A stretch of DNA of 64,000 nt, from NCBI GenBank assembly GCA_002803225.1, contig NXFV01001194.1, positions 26,483 through 90,482 of the forward strand, read 5' to 3'. Each line of letters begins with the position of its first letter. Within the stretch, counting starts at the first letter, position 1. Positions 22,001 through 33,979 of the stretch are shown here, piece by piece. The notes under the pieces were generated by a model. That model was not told the DNA's origin and made no database searches. It saw only the letters and a list, made by a program, of their open reading frames with translations. The translations under genes were made by a program, and so were the position numbers. This DNA comes from Gamarada debralockiae (taxonomy: Eukaryota > Ascomycota > Leotiomycetes > Helotiales > Hyphodiscaceae).

Positions 22001-22579
22001 GTGTTTGCCGCCCTGTCCACGATCCCACGACCTGAATTTGGCATTACTGGACAGAGAAGATATTGTATTGGGGGCTCGGCTTGTGATATCATGGATAGAA
22101 CATCAGCGGAGTTTATTGGAGTTTGCGGCAGGCTCTCTTCTGAGTGAGCCTCGGGATTTGGCGTTGGCGAACGGTGGTCTCTTCTCCATCATACAGATGC
22201 TATATATGGGCAAAATCACAAATCAATGGACTTTCAAGGCCTGAAAATCCTTCTACAAATCTGCGGGAATGTGTTCATCCATCTCCACTTTCTGTCAAGT
22301 CTCTCTACCGAGGTCGAGATTTCCCGGTTAAGCGCATTGGTGCACGTGAGAAAGCACACCTGCTCGACTTGTGAGAGCCTAGACTGCAATCTACTTCGCC
22401 AGAAGCTTGAGGACTTTATGTGGGATTATGAAGTCTGATATCTCAACAGGAGTTACAAGATTCCCTCTCCCCTGTCCATATCCCTATGATTAAGCGTGAA
22501 AGAAATCGCAGGTATGAAAGACCTAGAATCAACGATTGAGCCTTTTGCTCTGGTATCATATTTCTTCTCTGGCATGGCG
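22001..22579. other. Convergent 3' region, no gene seen
   Basis: The 3' ends of the mitofissin and Atg28-like genes face each other here. No open frame with a recognisable product. Confidence 0.4.
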
Positions 22580-24361
22580 TTAATTAAGACTGTTCTCCCC
22601 GTCACCATCTCCGTGGCTGTTGTCAACCAGTAACTCCGCCAGATTCGGTCCATCATCCTCACTATCCTCCCTATCAATACTCTCTTCCCTCTCAACCCTC
22701 TTCCCCCTATCTTGCACCCCATTCAACTCGTCCAACCCATTACCCTTATCAACAACCTCATGAATACCATCATCAAGCAGTTGCCCATTCCCGTTTCCAT
22801 TCGGAGGCTCAACCATTCCCAACGCGCCCCTCAAAATCCCCTCCCCTTCCCTAAAAGCCTCCAATTCAGCCCCCAGCGCACAAATCAATAAATTCCACCC
22901 CTTCTCCTCTGCCACTTTCACATTCCCCTCCAGAGTTCTTATAACATCCCCCATCTTCCTCACTTGCACCTTCAACATCTCCGTATCTTGCATATTGCCC
23001 GCCATCTGCTTTCGCAACCCATCTTCAAATTCCATTACTCCTCGAGCACTATCCTCCCACATTTTTGCGCCTTCTTCTAGTGCCTCTCTCTCTTTCTCTA
23101 TGTCTGATCTGCGTGTTTCGATTTGGGTGATTTCTCGAGTCCACAACTCCTTCGCCATCCCCAGCGTCCGTCTCCCAACTGGGAGTTGCATGAAGCCCTC
23201 TTCTTCCCCAACATCCTTAGCGCTCGAGGCAGCAAAGACAGGCGGCCGTCTCAAAAACTCCCTAACCTCACCCTCCACCTCCCTCAACGCGCCCCGGTAA
23301 CTACTCAGCCTAGCCTCCCTCCTATTCTCTCCCTCCTTCACCCGTTCCTGAATCCACTTCCTCCTAGCCCTCATCTGCGCTAGCCGATCTTCCATCTCGC
23401 GAATCTCATTTTCTACCGCTTTCTCCTCATTCCTTAACTCCGATAATTCCCTTCCCTCCTCGTCTTCTGGACTAGAAGCTGAGCTGGACGACAAGGATAG
23501 TTGTTTTTGGAAAGAGGAGATGCGTTGTTCCCAGATAGAGACTTTGTGGAGGACGGATTCCCGCTGGACGATGGACGAGGAGAGGATGGATACTTCTTCG
23601 CCTTTTATGGATGCCAGCTCCCCTATATCCCTAAGCAATCCTCTTCGTGCACCATTTAGACTGATAGCCTTCTTCTTCGGCTGCCTAACCGGCACCACTC
23701 CACCTTTCTCCGTGTCTCTCCTCCCAGCAGATCGTGATCGTGTAGAGTTATATGTAGGCGTACTACTCCCCGCCTCACTGCCCCCTTCACTCCCATCCTG
23801 CGCACCTCCAAAACCCTGTATCAGCCCGGCGGACTGTGCATCGAGGAGTTCTTGGAGCTCCTTCTGTATTGCACGTTCTCGTCTCTCGAGGCCGAGGAGA
23901 GGATCCATGACACCACCTCCCCCACTACCTCTCCTTGTCTTAGATACAACATTTCCTGGACTCGCATGTCTTCCAACAGCTGCACCGCCAAACGCACCCG
24001 AACTCCCCGGCCTTTCACCAGCACCGACGCTATTGTGTCTAGGCAGCAGCACGCTTCCCGTTATAGGAGGCGGAGGAGCAGCGAACTGTATTACCCTTCC
24101 CCTTCCTTTCGTTCTGCTCGGACTTGGGCTCAAGGTCGAGGGCTGTGAACGAGCGTAGGACTGGCTCGGCGATTTCGATCTGTAGAAGCTCGGTGGAGGG
24201 GAGGGTGACGCAGCTGGACTTCGAGAAGCTTGCGGGGAGAGATTCTGGAGGGAGATGGAGCTTGAGCGTTCGGACCGAGAGAGGGAGAGGAAGAGATCGT
24301 TGTCGGGATGTGAGGGAGAGGTGGATGGTTGGCGGAAGGAGGATGAGAAGATGCGTGACAT
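22580..24361 (-). CDS. Coiled-coil protein, Atg28-like
   Basis: Single exon of 593 aa. The first 150 residues are Ser/Pro-rich and probably disordered. Then DPLLGLERRERAIQKELQEL followed by LLDAQSAGLIQG resembles the conserved core of filamentous-fungal Atg28 proteins. After a second low-complexity stretch, residues about 250-480 are Glu/Arg/Lys-rich with long predicted coiled coils (for example ENEIREMEDRLAQMRARRKW). A role as an autophagy factor is based on that core motif and my memory of the family, not on a search, so a generic coiled-coil protein stays possible. The C-terminus is acidic. It is convergent with the mitofissin gene, another autophagy gene. Confidence 0.6.
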   Translation of the reverse strand: MSRIFSSSFRQPSTSPSHPDNDLFLSLSRSERSSSISLQNLSPQASRSPAASPSPPPSFYRSKSPSQSYARSQPSTLSPSPSRTKGRGRVIQFAAPPPPITGSVLLPRHNSVGAGERPGSSGAFGGAAVGRHASPGNVVSKTRRGSGGGGVMDPLLGLERRERAIQKELQELLDAQSAGLIQGFGGAQDGSEGGSEAGSSTPTYNSTRSRSAGRRDTEKGGVVPVRQPKKKAISLNGARRGLLRDIGELASIKGEEVSILSSSIVQRESVLHKVSIWEQRISSFQKQLSLSSSSASSPEDEEGRELSELRNEEKAVENEIREMEDRLAQMRARRKWIQERVKEGENRREARLSSYRGALREVEGEVREFLRRPPVFAASSAKDVGEEEGFMQLPVGRRTLGMAKELWTREITQIETRRSDIEKEREALEEGAKMWEDSARGVMEFEDGLRKQMAGNMQDTEMLKVQVRKMGDVIRTLEGNVKVAEEKGWNLLICALGAELEAFREGEGILRGALGMVEPPNGNGNGQLLDDGIHEVVDKGNGLDELNGVQDRGKRVEREESIDREDSEDDGPNLAELLVDNSHGDGDGENSLN

Positions 24362-25190
24362 CGTTTCGAGTTTGAGGATTGGTCGTGCTTTGTCGTAGGT
24401 GACTTGTACACTGTAGATAGAAGAGTGTTAATCTACAGCTTCAACGCATACTCATACCCGTAGAATTCAAGAGCCCAAGAAGTTTTGTTTGAGGAGTGAA
24501 TGTAGGTATGTTTGAAATCCGGTGGGTGTTGCTGCAAGGCAGATGTTCACATGCCAGGTTTCAAAGGTCATTCACTCCACGATGAGACACGACATCAGGT
24601 GCTCTCGTTCCAGGGTACAGTGTCATGTGCTTTTGCATATATACCAGGTTGAGGACTTGTGAAGGAAGAGATAAAATCTGGGGAAAGCTGGAGACAAAGC
24701 ACAGAGCTCCTCGGGAAACTTGCTTCTTCTCCGGCAAAGTTGCCGAGTCGATTACCGGCGTAGGGCGAGAGTGCCCCGATGACGAGAGATATATATTAGG
24801 GGTCTTTCTGCTCGTTAAAGAGTTATCGAATATTCGGACTTTCATTGGACAATGCGCTGAAGAGATTTAATCAATAAAAGACCCTTTTAGAGCGTATTCG
24901 GGGCCTTCGTCCAACGTCTTTAGGTGGAATATTCGGCAGTCCTTCTCCAACAACACCCTTCACCCAGAAGAGAAAGTTACTCCCGAGAGAGTATAAAATC
25001 ATCCAGTTAAAACACTTCACACTATTTGAGTCACGCGATTCAGTATGCAAGCCTCCGCCAGGACTTCAAAGTTAAAGGCACAGATTCTCATTTCTCAGTT
25101 TAATAGAACTATCACACACACTTTCCTCCAGACCTATCAACAAGACACCCACCCAAACAGGCCGTAAATTCGAAATATCATAAATCAATC
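24362..25190. promoter_or_regulatory. Divergent upstream region with a CGG palindrome
   Basis: 829 bp between the divergent Atg28-like and SDR genes. At 24732-24745 is CGGCAAAGTTGCCG, a perfect inverted repeat CGGCAA-N2-TTGCCG of the type bound by Zn2Cys6 dimers. It lies about 450 bp before the SDR start. Binding is inferred. Confidence 0.35.
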
Positions 25191-26238
25191 ATGACACCAT
25201 CAGCAACAGAACAAGCAAAGGCCTCCGAAAGGGAAGCTCTCACGGCCCGCGTCCTCCCCCAAATGGTCCTCTCCAAAGGCGACGAAGCATCAATGACCGG
25301 TCCTCCCATCCCAGCACCACATTACCTCAATGCCGAAGGAAGAGCTAGACTGAGATTTGAAGTTGAAGGAAATGCCATGTATTCTTTCTCCAAACTCAAA
25401 CCCAAGACCTTGGTCAAAAATAAAAGACGAGAGCTAACAGAAATAGAGTCACTGGCGGAGCAGGCACCCTAGGTCTGGCAGCAGCACGTGCCCTGCTCGA
25501 ACACGGATTGGCAGGCCTAATGGTCTTCGACGTCAACCTAGCACAGGCACAAGCTCAGATCGATGAGCTCGCAGCTGATTTCCCAGCTGCGAAGATTAAA
25601 TCTAAGAAAGTCGACATCACGGACGACGTTGCGGTCGGCGAAGCTGTTGCTGAAACCGCGCAAGTCCTTGGATCGGTGGATATCCTGCTTTGTTTTGCCG
25701 GCGTGGTGGGTTGCACGCACGCCATCGATATGACGGCAGCGGAATGGAGACGAACCCTCGATATCAACACCACGGGATCCTTCTTGTGTGCCCAAGCAGC
25801 GGCGAAGCAGATGATTGCCCAGAAAACCGGAGGCAGTATTATGTTCACCGCGTCGATTTCAGGCCATAGAGTCAATTATCCCCAACCGCAGGTGGCATAT
25901 AATGTTAGCAAGGCTGCGCTGTTGACCTTGAAGAATTCCTTGGCTGCTGAATGGGCGAGATATGGGATCAGAGTGAACTCGATTTCGCCGGGTTATATGG
26001 ATACGATCCTCAATGAAGGCAAGGGCATCGCGGACGCGAGGGCCGTGTGGGCTGAGAGAAATCCAATGGGAAGGATGGGGACCCCAAGTGAGTTAACCGG
26101 AGCCGTGGTTCTTCTTTCAAGCAGCGCAGGGACATATATGAACGGTAAAACCCCATCGCCCAAATCCCCCACTTCTCAGGCGCTGACGCACATATAGGAT
26201 GCGATCTAGTTGTGGACGGAGGCCAAATCGTTTTCTAG
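25191..26238 (+). CDS. Short-chain dehydrogenase/reductase
   Basis: Three exons, join(25191..25378, 25447..26144, 26198..26238), 308 aa. After a 60-residue N-terminal extension, the first splice makes IVTGGAGTLGLAAARALLE, the TGxxxGxG cofactor loop. Then come the Asp of the second strand in LMVFDVNLAQ, CFAGVVG in place of NNAG, the catalytic Ser in SIMFTASISGHRVNY and the YNVSK Tyr/Lys pair. ISPGYMDTIL and the C-terminal CDLVVDGGQIVF are classical for polyol or ketoreductase SDRs such as xylulose reductase and arabinitol dehydrogenase. The substrate is not certain. NADP(H) or NAD(H) use cannot be decided, though the Asp favours NAD(H). Confidence 0.92.
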
Positions 26239-26339
26239 TCGGGGGAGAGCTGCGCAGGCGTGATGATCAAAGAATAGATCGAATGTATCCACCGATTGCC
26301 TTTAGTATCAAAGTCGATCGATCATTGAATAGTCGTGTG

Positions 26340-28410
26340 TCAAGACGCTTTTGGATCATGCTCCGAACAACCCCTAATGACCCATCTCTCCCATCGTTTC
26401 CATTGTGGTTTCGTAGGATCTAATCCATTATCATCTTCTAAGTCATCCCAGGCATATCCATTCCTGCAGTCGCAGTCTGGTAGCGGTTCGTCAGATGCTG
26501 AAGAATGTTGCACCATCATTTGGTCATCAAGTGCGAGGTCATTGACAACTCCAACTTCACTGTCGCCAGCAACGCTACCAGAGGGGCTTTCTTCTGGTTC
26601 ATCACAGTGATCCCCTCCGTCAACAGGTCCGGCAGATTCATTGTTATCGAACGCAGTCATTTCTTGACCGTCACCAACAGACTGTGTCATACTGTTGATA
26701 CCTAAATCCGCCGCTTCGGCCGTGCCATCGCGATCGTTGTCTAGTGCTTCAGATTCGTCGTTGTCAGATGGATTGGTCTCGTCTTCATCAGCCGGTTGGG
26801 CTGTTCCGTGACCTGTACCAGCACGTTCCCCAATGTCATCACTGCTTTGGCTACTATATTCTTCGTAATCGTCCATGGGAGGACCGCGCAGCATAGCAAA
26901 GCCACCCCCATACCCAGTTTCGGGTACAGGGCCGCCGCCAATTTTAGGATCATATCCCACTTGTCGGAAGCTCACCCATTTCAGATTCAGTTCCCGTCGA
27001 AGAAACCTCACGATCTCAGTCCATCTTCCTTCCCTCAACCGAACCTCCCTGAACCGGACCGATTTAAGAGAGCCTCTATGACGATTGATAAAACCAATGA
27101 TCTCGTCACTGCGTAGATTCCACCTACTAAAACCAATATACAGAAGCTTGAGCCAGGTCACATTGTGGAAGATAGTCTCTAGTGGAATCGATATTGGCCG
27201 ACGAAGGCCGATGTGTAAGCCTTCCATCTTCTCGGCGGCATTGAACAACGTGTGAAAGACACTTGATAATTCCATCATCTTTGCGTTGAGGTCGGAGGGG
27301 TCATCAATTTGCAATTCTAAGCATGTGAGACGTGTGGAAAGGTTCGATATGGCTGTCTCCGAGATGTTTTCTTGTAACCATGCCGGTCGAGGGTCCATAA
27401 AACGGCTTGAGAGCCTGTGAGCCATTGATTTTGACTCGGTATACGCGCGCCCAAGGGCCATCGTTGCACGCTCGCACGCAACAGTCCATGGTGAAGTTCC
27501 AAATGCTTCTCGGAGGGTGGGATGGGCGTTGAGAAACTCCCCCCATTCTCCGTCAAGGCCATCCACGTTCCTCATCAACCGTATTTGCTGGAGATTTTTG
27601 AAAGCGGTCAGTGCTATAACTAGTACTGTTTCGTCCATTCCCCCTAGAATGATCTGTAGTTGTTCTTCCGCTCTGGTCATCGCTCGATTTATGAGGCTTT
27701 CATTTCGTCGGCACCTTCTCACTTCCCCGTCGAGCCTCCGAAAGGCTGGTGTTGACTGAGCTCTTTCAGCGTTATAAGAATCTCGAAGTTGGTCAAGTTG
27801 CCGTTGGCAGGCCGTTGTCGAGGTTCGTGCATCTTGAAGTAGTTGTTTCCATTGCTCTTTGTCTGGTTATGCGTTAAAGTGAAGGCGACTTAAATGGGAC
27901 TGAAATAGTATACCTTGGGGATAGAGATCATGGACCATGTAAGATACCTTTCTCACATCCAGGGCTATTTTCGGTTCCTCGACAAGGGAGAGTATTTTGT
28001 TAAAACCTGTCCTTGAAAACCGAATCTTCACACGAGCAAAAACCCGGCTTCGACCTAGGTCACGGAACTTCTTGCAGAGGAGCCGCTGCAGAGGTTGAAA
28101 TTAGCATTTGGTGCAGCAGGGTCGTGAGCCACAGTGAAGGGTGCTATACAAATTTGAGGATATTGTTCGCGTCCTCTGGCACATGAGGTGGCGCTGATGC
28201 AAAGCTTTCAAAGCTCAAAGACGCTCGTTGATCGAACGGAAGCAATTTGGCTGGGTCATGTATCAGGTATTCGAGGATATGCTCTAGCAACTCTTTGGGT
28301 AGCGCTTCAAATGCGGATATCGTGCGATGCGGCTGCTCGTTCGGATCACCTTGAGGGGAGGATATTGTATGATCAAGCTGCTCTTCAGCTCCCCGTTGGA
28401 AGGCGGACAT
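26340..28410 (-). CDS. F-box protein
   Basis: Three exons, complement(26340..27862, 27914..28085, 28150..28410), 651 aa; phases agree. Near residue 32 is the F-box start FEALPKELLEHILEYLIHDP, and the first splice gives NILKFRLLCKKFRDLGRSRV, its second half. A coiled region (DKEQWKQLLQDARTS onward) and a leucine-rich part with an LKSVRFREVRLREGRW-like repeat follow; these are the usual substrate-recognition parts of fungal F-box proteins. The last 150 residues are acidic and low-complexity. Expected to bridge Skp1 to a substrate in an SCF ubiquitin ligase; the substrate is unknown. Convergent with the SDR gene, with only about 100 bp between stops. Confidence 0.85.
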
Positions 28411-29991
28411 CGTTGAAAAGTGGCGGAGTGCCTGGAAAGGAAAGGGGCTTCAAACTCAGTATGAACGGCCCAATATTTGTGATAGACATCCCACCTGTTG
28501 TGTTTCCGGCAGAGTAGGATATAGTACACAGAGGGGATATCCTAGATGAGGAATAGGAAACGAGACGAGTGCTAAACTGCCTGAGCATGATCTAACGTCA
28601 GCGGTTGGAAGTGCGAGCAATATAATGCTAGAGAAAGGGATGGAAAATCTGACGTGTTTATGCATGTAGCATCAACGGAAGGATTTTTTCGATAAGTGTG
28701 TGTGAAAATTGATCCAAGGTTCCTTGGTAATTCGCTCGAGTGTTTGCTCTGCATTATGATTTCCCTCTAGCACATCCTGATTGGATGTTCAAGCTGCCAC
28801 TGGCTCCCCTTTGAGTGTAGTGTCCCAAGCCTTCCCAGGCAATCGGGAGCGGGAAGAGTCATGTGACCATTTCTGCAACCAATTCTCGCTCGGCAAGTCA
28901 ATCGAGGACATTCGAGTTGACCCTGTGAGCCCTGTCACAGGGATGCTTTCATAAAGGTTGCATATTTGCCAACGAATTATCGACAGCGGGTTCTTTTAGT
29001 GAAGTCGGTGAGGGTGTGGACGAATCGCTGGCCACCAGCCTGCATACGGGTTTACCTCAAAAGAAACATCAGCAGCAAACAAATTCTGCATGTCGTAGAA
29101 CATCTCGTACATCATCGAGTACTTAGCCTCTCAGAGTAGCCCCGAGGAGACCGCCTTTTGCGCTTTGGCGCGAAAAACCTGCACATCCTTGAGAAATTGC
29201 TGTGAAATCAGTGGTCGAATCTGTGGGCGCTTAATTCTGCCCCCGCATATTCGCTTCTTGCAGCAGTCTTTGGTCAAGAGAACTGAGAGCACTTTACATC
29301 CCGTCTGAAATAGGTGAAGTTGCCGCGATCGGGAGCGGGCCGGGACGCTGGACTACGGATAATTGGATTGTTTGGTTACTACATCATTTTTCGAAGGCGC
29401 TGGCTAAAACCTTGATATATCAATGCACATCTCCCAACCGGAACCCCCAGGTAACGGCAGGCGACGGCGTCTTCTGCAACACATTGCATGCTTGAATGCT
29501 GTGCATATGCAATAATGTGATAACGCGGGAGACCCATTCGAATGCCCAACCTGCACTCTGTCACACATAGACCTTCCTACAATGGCCCCCGCCTCACCGA
29601 GAAGTGACAAGGGTAAGCTGTTGGTGGATGAAGAACTAACCAGCCAGGTTACGAGACGGTGCTGATTTGAAACCGTCTGAGTGATTAATCCAAGTTGGTT
29701 ATAGAAACAGGCCAGCTCCTTCGTTTCTTCAGCAATAAAATCAAAAGGAACACTCGTATTTGCACCACACAAGTTGATTCCGAAGTCGGGTTGCCAACTG
29801 AGAGATTTCTTTCTCATGTACGCACAGGCTTAGTTTGAAAACATGTCTGCAGCCACGAAAAAGGGAGAGGTGAACTCCTCTGTACACTTTCGAATGTCCG
29901 GGCCGAGACCTCGAACAGAAGCACAATCTCCGTCTGACATCCTGGTGTGACCAGACCATCCGTGAACTGCAGTGTTGGCCAATTCATTGCA
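28411..29991. other. Gene-free or unrecognised, 1.6 kb
   Basis: Several minus-strand open frames (for example 29404-29817, containing VPFDFIAEETKELACFYNQL) look partly protein-like, but I found no start, splice structure or known domain. It could hold a decayed gene; I do not call one. Confidence 0.3.
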
Positions 29992-31221
29992 TCAAAGTGA
30001 CGAGGTACGGGCATTTTCGGCCTTTCGTTTTCTGATTGCAGTGCTGCTGATCTTAGAAGCAAAATCATCGGTCTTGGTGGCACCTTCTTCGGTTTCTCCT
30101 GCATCCAAAACATCGATTTCGAAGATCTCAAGAGAATGCCAACCCTTTTCGACCCTTTTGTCATTGATAGCCTTGCCTCCTGACCTGGTTTCTCCTGACA
30201 CGACCAAGGCCGTGATGTCCTCATCTGTGATGGTAGGTCCAAACGGATCTTGGATCTCGACGCATTCGATTGTGATCATGGAAGACCTCAGCAGAGTGTG
30301 AATTGCTTTGCCATTGACAATCGGTTCATCAAAAGACAGTGTCCGTATTTCTTGTTCTGGTGGTGATCGCGTGAATGAGAGTATGGAGAGTAAGAACTCA
30401 ACAACGTCATCCTGGCGCTGTTTCCAGCTTTTCAGGTACTCGGCATACTTCTTGTTTTTGAGGAGCTCGTCACCTGTAATCCCTACAATCAACCTTCGAG
30501 GTGGGCTTGATGTGTTTGTAACTGGCTGAAGTAGAAGAGCCGTAGCAGTGAGTAGCAGCTTGTGGCCAGCGTGGATGTTATCGAAAGTACCACCAACTAT
30601 AACAGCATGATGAGCCTTCGATTGCGACGTTGGAGGTCGAGTGATGGCTTCTTTATGGACCATGCTGACTCCTCCATTGACGGATCTCAACTGAACTAGT
30701 AAAGGGGGGCTGATCCGATTTGCGAGACTCAAGAAATTAGACAGGAGCTTCTGCCCATCTTCGCCATCAACCGAGAATATCGTGTTCCATCGACGTCGCG
30801 TAAGAGCGAGAGTAGGAAGATCAATGATAGGCCCAGAAACAAAGTTGGCGAGTTTGGGATCCTGATCTTGTGAGACTGTCTGAGATGAGTCGTAGTCCAA
30901 CAAAAGAACACGAGAATCTATAGATACAGGCAGATCACACTCTACGTCAACCCCTAATTTAGCACAAACCGCGCATATGAGGCTGTAAAGTCCTCCAACA
31001 AGCTTTTGAACCTCATCGAAGATATGTGATCTTGGCTCGTGTAGCCTTCCATGAAGACTTGAGCAAGGTAGAGCCACAATAAGTTGTGTACTCGTATTAA
31101 GCCCCTTCAACACCGAGACAGTTGCAGCGATTGAAGGACGATATGCTGCCGAAAAGGATGCCGAGGTGATGGGAGAAGGAGGTGATGGGAGTAGGAGAAG
31201 CGAGGGCGGTAAATTTGGCAT
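29992..31221 (-). CDS. Phosphopantetheine adenylyltransferase
   Basis: Single exon, 409 aa. The C-terminal half carries HHAVIVGGTFDNIHAGHKLL, the T/HxGH nucleotidyltransferase motif, then LIVGITGDELLKNKKYAEYL and, near the end, FASKISSTAIRKRKA, matching the ISSTxIR motif of the cytidylyltransferase fold. It should join 4'-phosphopantetheine and ATP to form dephospho-CoA, the fourth step of CoA synthesis (yeast Cab4). The N-terminal 190 residues (RPSIAATVSVLKGLNTSTQL and on) are the usual extension of fungal and animal forms without a named catalytic motif. The start at 31221 is a clean ATG. No separate dephospho-CoA kinase domain is seen. Confidence 0.88.
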   Translation of the reverse strand: MPNLPPSLLLLPSPPSPITSASFSAAYRPSIAATVSVLKGLNTSTQLIVALPCSSLHGRLHEPRSHIFDEVQKLVGGLYSLICAVCAKLGVDVECDLPVSIDSRVLLLDYDSSQTVSQDQDPKLANFVSGPIIDLPTLALTRRRWNTIFSVDGEDGQKLLSNFLSLANRISPPLLVQLRSVNGGVSMVHKEAITRPPTSQSKAHHAVIVGGTFDNIHAGHKLLLTATALLLQPVTNTSSPPRRLIVGITGDELLKNKKYAEYLKSWKQRQDDVVEFLLSILSFTRSPPEQEIRTLSFDEPIVNGKAIHTLLRSSMITIECVEIQDPFGPTITDEDITALVVSGETRSGGKAINDKRVEKGWHSLEIFEIDVLDAGETEEGATKTDDFASKISSTAIRKRKAENARTSSL

Positions 31222-31498
31222 TTTGGGGATATCTGTTATAGAGCGGACGGCTCAGTATTGACCTCAAGATAGTTAATGAAGCCCTAAGTCAATATATATC
31301 GTGTTCGTTGTATGAATTTGGAGGAATGACGTTGGATCAAATGTTTTCGTGATTCTGGTGACAGCCTTGTCGATCACCGTTTCGGCAATTCAGCAGTTGC
31401 TGCCTCAGGCTGGACATCCTTCCCATTCACGAGCGGCTTTGGATTCGCGACCATCAAAAGCTTCCCATGCCAAAAGGAGACGTCGTGCTGCCATCCAG

Positions 31499-33713
31499 AT
31501 GCCCTTCCACATTCATTCATCCTCGTCCTCTTCGCAACACAATGCTCAGTCGATGCCACTTGGAGCTGCCTCTGGTGTCCTTCAAGCAGCCCAGAATCTA
31601 GGGTCCTTTGGAGCTCCGACTGGTAATCTCAACAACGCAATCTCTGGCAGAACTGCGGCTGGCACTGATAGACTGTACACTTCAACTGGGAGCATGTCAA
31701 GCTCGGCTCAAGGAGGAGGTCAATCTGCACCACCTTCTTCTTACGGTCTGCAACAACCAAACTCGTCTTCATCCTCGTCGTCAGCGGGCGGAGCTATGAA
31801 TCAACCACAGCAATTCGAAACTCCTCGGCGGACTAGACACCCAGACGAGCTTCATATGCCACCTGGGTCGACAAATATGCCTTCTCAACGGGGCGCTCTA
31901 TCGCCAAGAGATTATGCCCCTACGGGTCCTCGAATAAGTCTCGAGCAGGCTACTCCTGAAGCGTCGCAATATCAGAGCGCGGGGCAGCTTCCTGGATCTC
32001 TTCAACCAGGTAGACCAGCCGCAATGTCGGCAAATACAGCGCCAGCAGTACCCACGATCCCACACAGCCAAGAACAATATTCAACTCCTTCGCGAACCTC
32101 TACACTCGGCCTCTCTCACAATTACACGAGATCGAGCCCAGTCGCAGGTTTCGACGGGCAGGGATATCCTCCTTTCTCATCGACAACTCCAAGTGGGACC
32201 GATCAGGGGCAATTTTCTTCTCCTACCAACCAAAAGTATACACCCCAGAATACGCAGCGAACGGTATCGAACACCCCGCTTGGCCTCGCAGATATTCGAC
32301 CTCGCGCAGATTCAGGACTCTCCGATGGCTTGCCTGGGGCCAATCCTTACTCCTATGACGGCGCAAATGCCATGCCAACGAACAGCAACTATCTTGCCCC
32401 TTGGGCCATATATGCATTTGACTGGTGTAAATGGCCAGCGCAAAATCATGATGCTGGAAAAGTGGCAGTAGGAAGCTACTTGGAAGACGGGCACAATTTC
32501 GTAACCTTCGCCCTGCGTGCTTGATACTATATTAAGGACAGCTGCTGATACCTCTCACCTCCAGATCCAAATTCTAGACTCGCAGATAACCCCCACTCCC
32601 TCCGAATCCTATGTACAAGGCGCCCCAAAGTATGGCTTGGATTTTGTGAAGATCGCGGAAGCAACACACTCATACCCAGTCACTCGCCTTCTTTGGGAGC
32701 CCCCATCCTCGCAGAAACAATCTACCGATCTTCTTGCTACGTCGGGAGACCATCTCAGGCTTTGGAGTCTGCCTTCGGAGACCCCAGTCGCTTCTTCAGG
32801 AAACAATATCACTCGATCCTCTAATCACCCACGAGATCTCGCAGCTAGCAAACTCACACCATTGGCGTTACTTTCAAACTCAAAGACTCCAGAACATACT
32901 GCGCCATTGACATCTCTCGATTGGAATACTGTATCACCGAGTCTCATCATCACATCGAGCATCGATACGACCTGCACTATTTGGGATATTCCGACATTGA
33001 CGGCAAAGACACAATTGATTGCACACGATAAGGAGGTCTTTGATGTCAGATTCTGTGCCAATAGTGTTGATGTTTTTGTCAGCTGTGGTGCGGATGGAAG
33101 TGTGCGAATGTTCGATCTGCGAAGCTTAGAACACAGCACTATTATTTATGAACCTACTGCCAAGGATGACAAAGGTATGCTTCCCAACTTCCTTTGATAG
33201 CTCCATGCTCATAATTTTACAGATGCCAGTCCCGGTGGGAGAATAAGTCCAACATTGGCACAACAAACTATGTCATACGCACCTCCTTTACTTCGTCTGG
33301 CTGCATCACCACATGATACCCATCTCCTGGCAACATTCTCTCAGGATTCGAGCATTATTCGAATACTTGATGTCCGACAACCAGGGCAGGCGCTACTTGA
33401 GCTCAGAGGTCATGGGGCATCCATCAATTGCATAGAATGGTCACCTACAAGGAGAGGAACACTAGCTTCAGGCGCTGATGATTCATTGGTTCTAATTTGG
33501 GATTTACTTAGCCAAAGCACCGCGATAGCGCCACCAGGACCAACCATGAACGGTGCACCCGCATCAGACAACACGCGAGGACCGGCAGCAAGCTGGCAAT
33601 GCGATTACGAAGTTGGGAACATTAGCTGGGCGCCACACAACTCTCTGAATAACGATGGCGGCGATTGGGTAGGAGTCAGTGGAGGCCGAGGTATCTGGGG
33701 CGTTAAGCTTTGA
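31499..33713 (+). CDS. WD40 protein, DCAF7/WDR68-like
   Basis: Three exons, join(31499..32500, 32565..33174, 33223..33713), 700 aa. The first 290 residues are Ser/Gln/Pro-rich and probably disordered. The WD40 part begins at LAPWAIYAFDWCKWP and runs through SYLEDGHNFIQILD, DLLATSGDHLRLW, PLTSLDWN, DTTCTIWDIPTL, VSCGADGSVRMFDLRSLEHS and LASGADDSLVLIWDLLSQ, ending NISWAPH...VGVSGGRGIWGVKL. This order is that of AN11/HAN11 (DCAF7) proteins, scaffolds for DYRK-type kinases and CUL4 ligases. The family is usually about 340 aa; the long N-terminus is a fungal addition. The ATG at 31499 is the first in frame; the frame stays open upstream without an ATG. Confidence 0.88.
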
Positions 33714-33979
33714 TGAGTTAGTTTAGTTGGAGGTGACATAGACAGGAATGAGCGTATACTCGCATTGTCAAGCCAGGCGTTCGGGTTCTCTTACGAAGGT
33801 GGCATCAAATATCCGGGCATTTGGTATGAGATGCTCATAGAGCTGTGTATTATAAGGGCAAAAGCGCAGTTTCTTGCAGATGGTAAACGAGATAATTTCA
33901 CGTGGTCTTGGGCAGAATGACTCCAAGCACAAGCAATGTCCGGTAGTGTTTTCGCAATCTATCCACTTCCCATCCAAGC

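Noticed and set aside
29404..29817. 137-codon minus-strand open frame with a protein-like start
   Set aside because: No start, splice structure or family could be assigned; kept only as a note on the gene-free interval.
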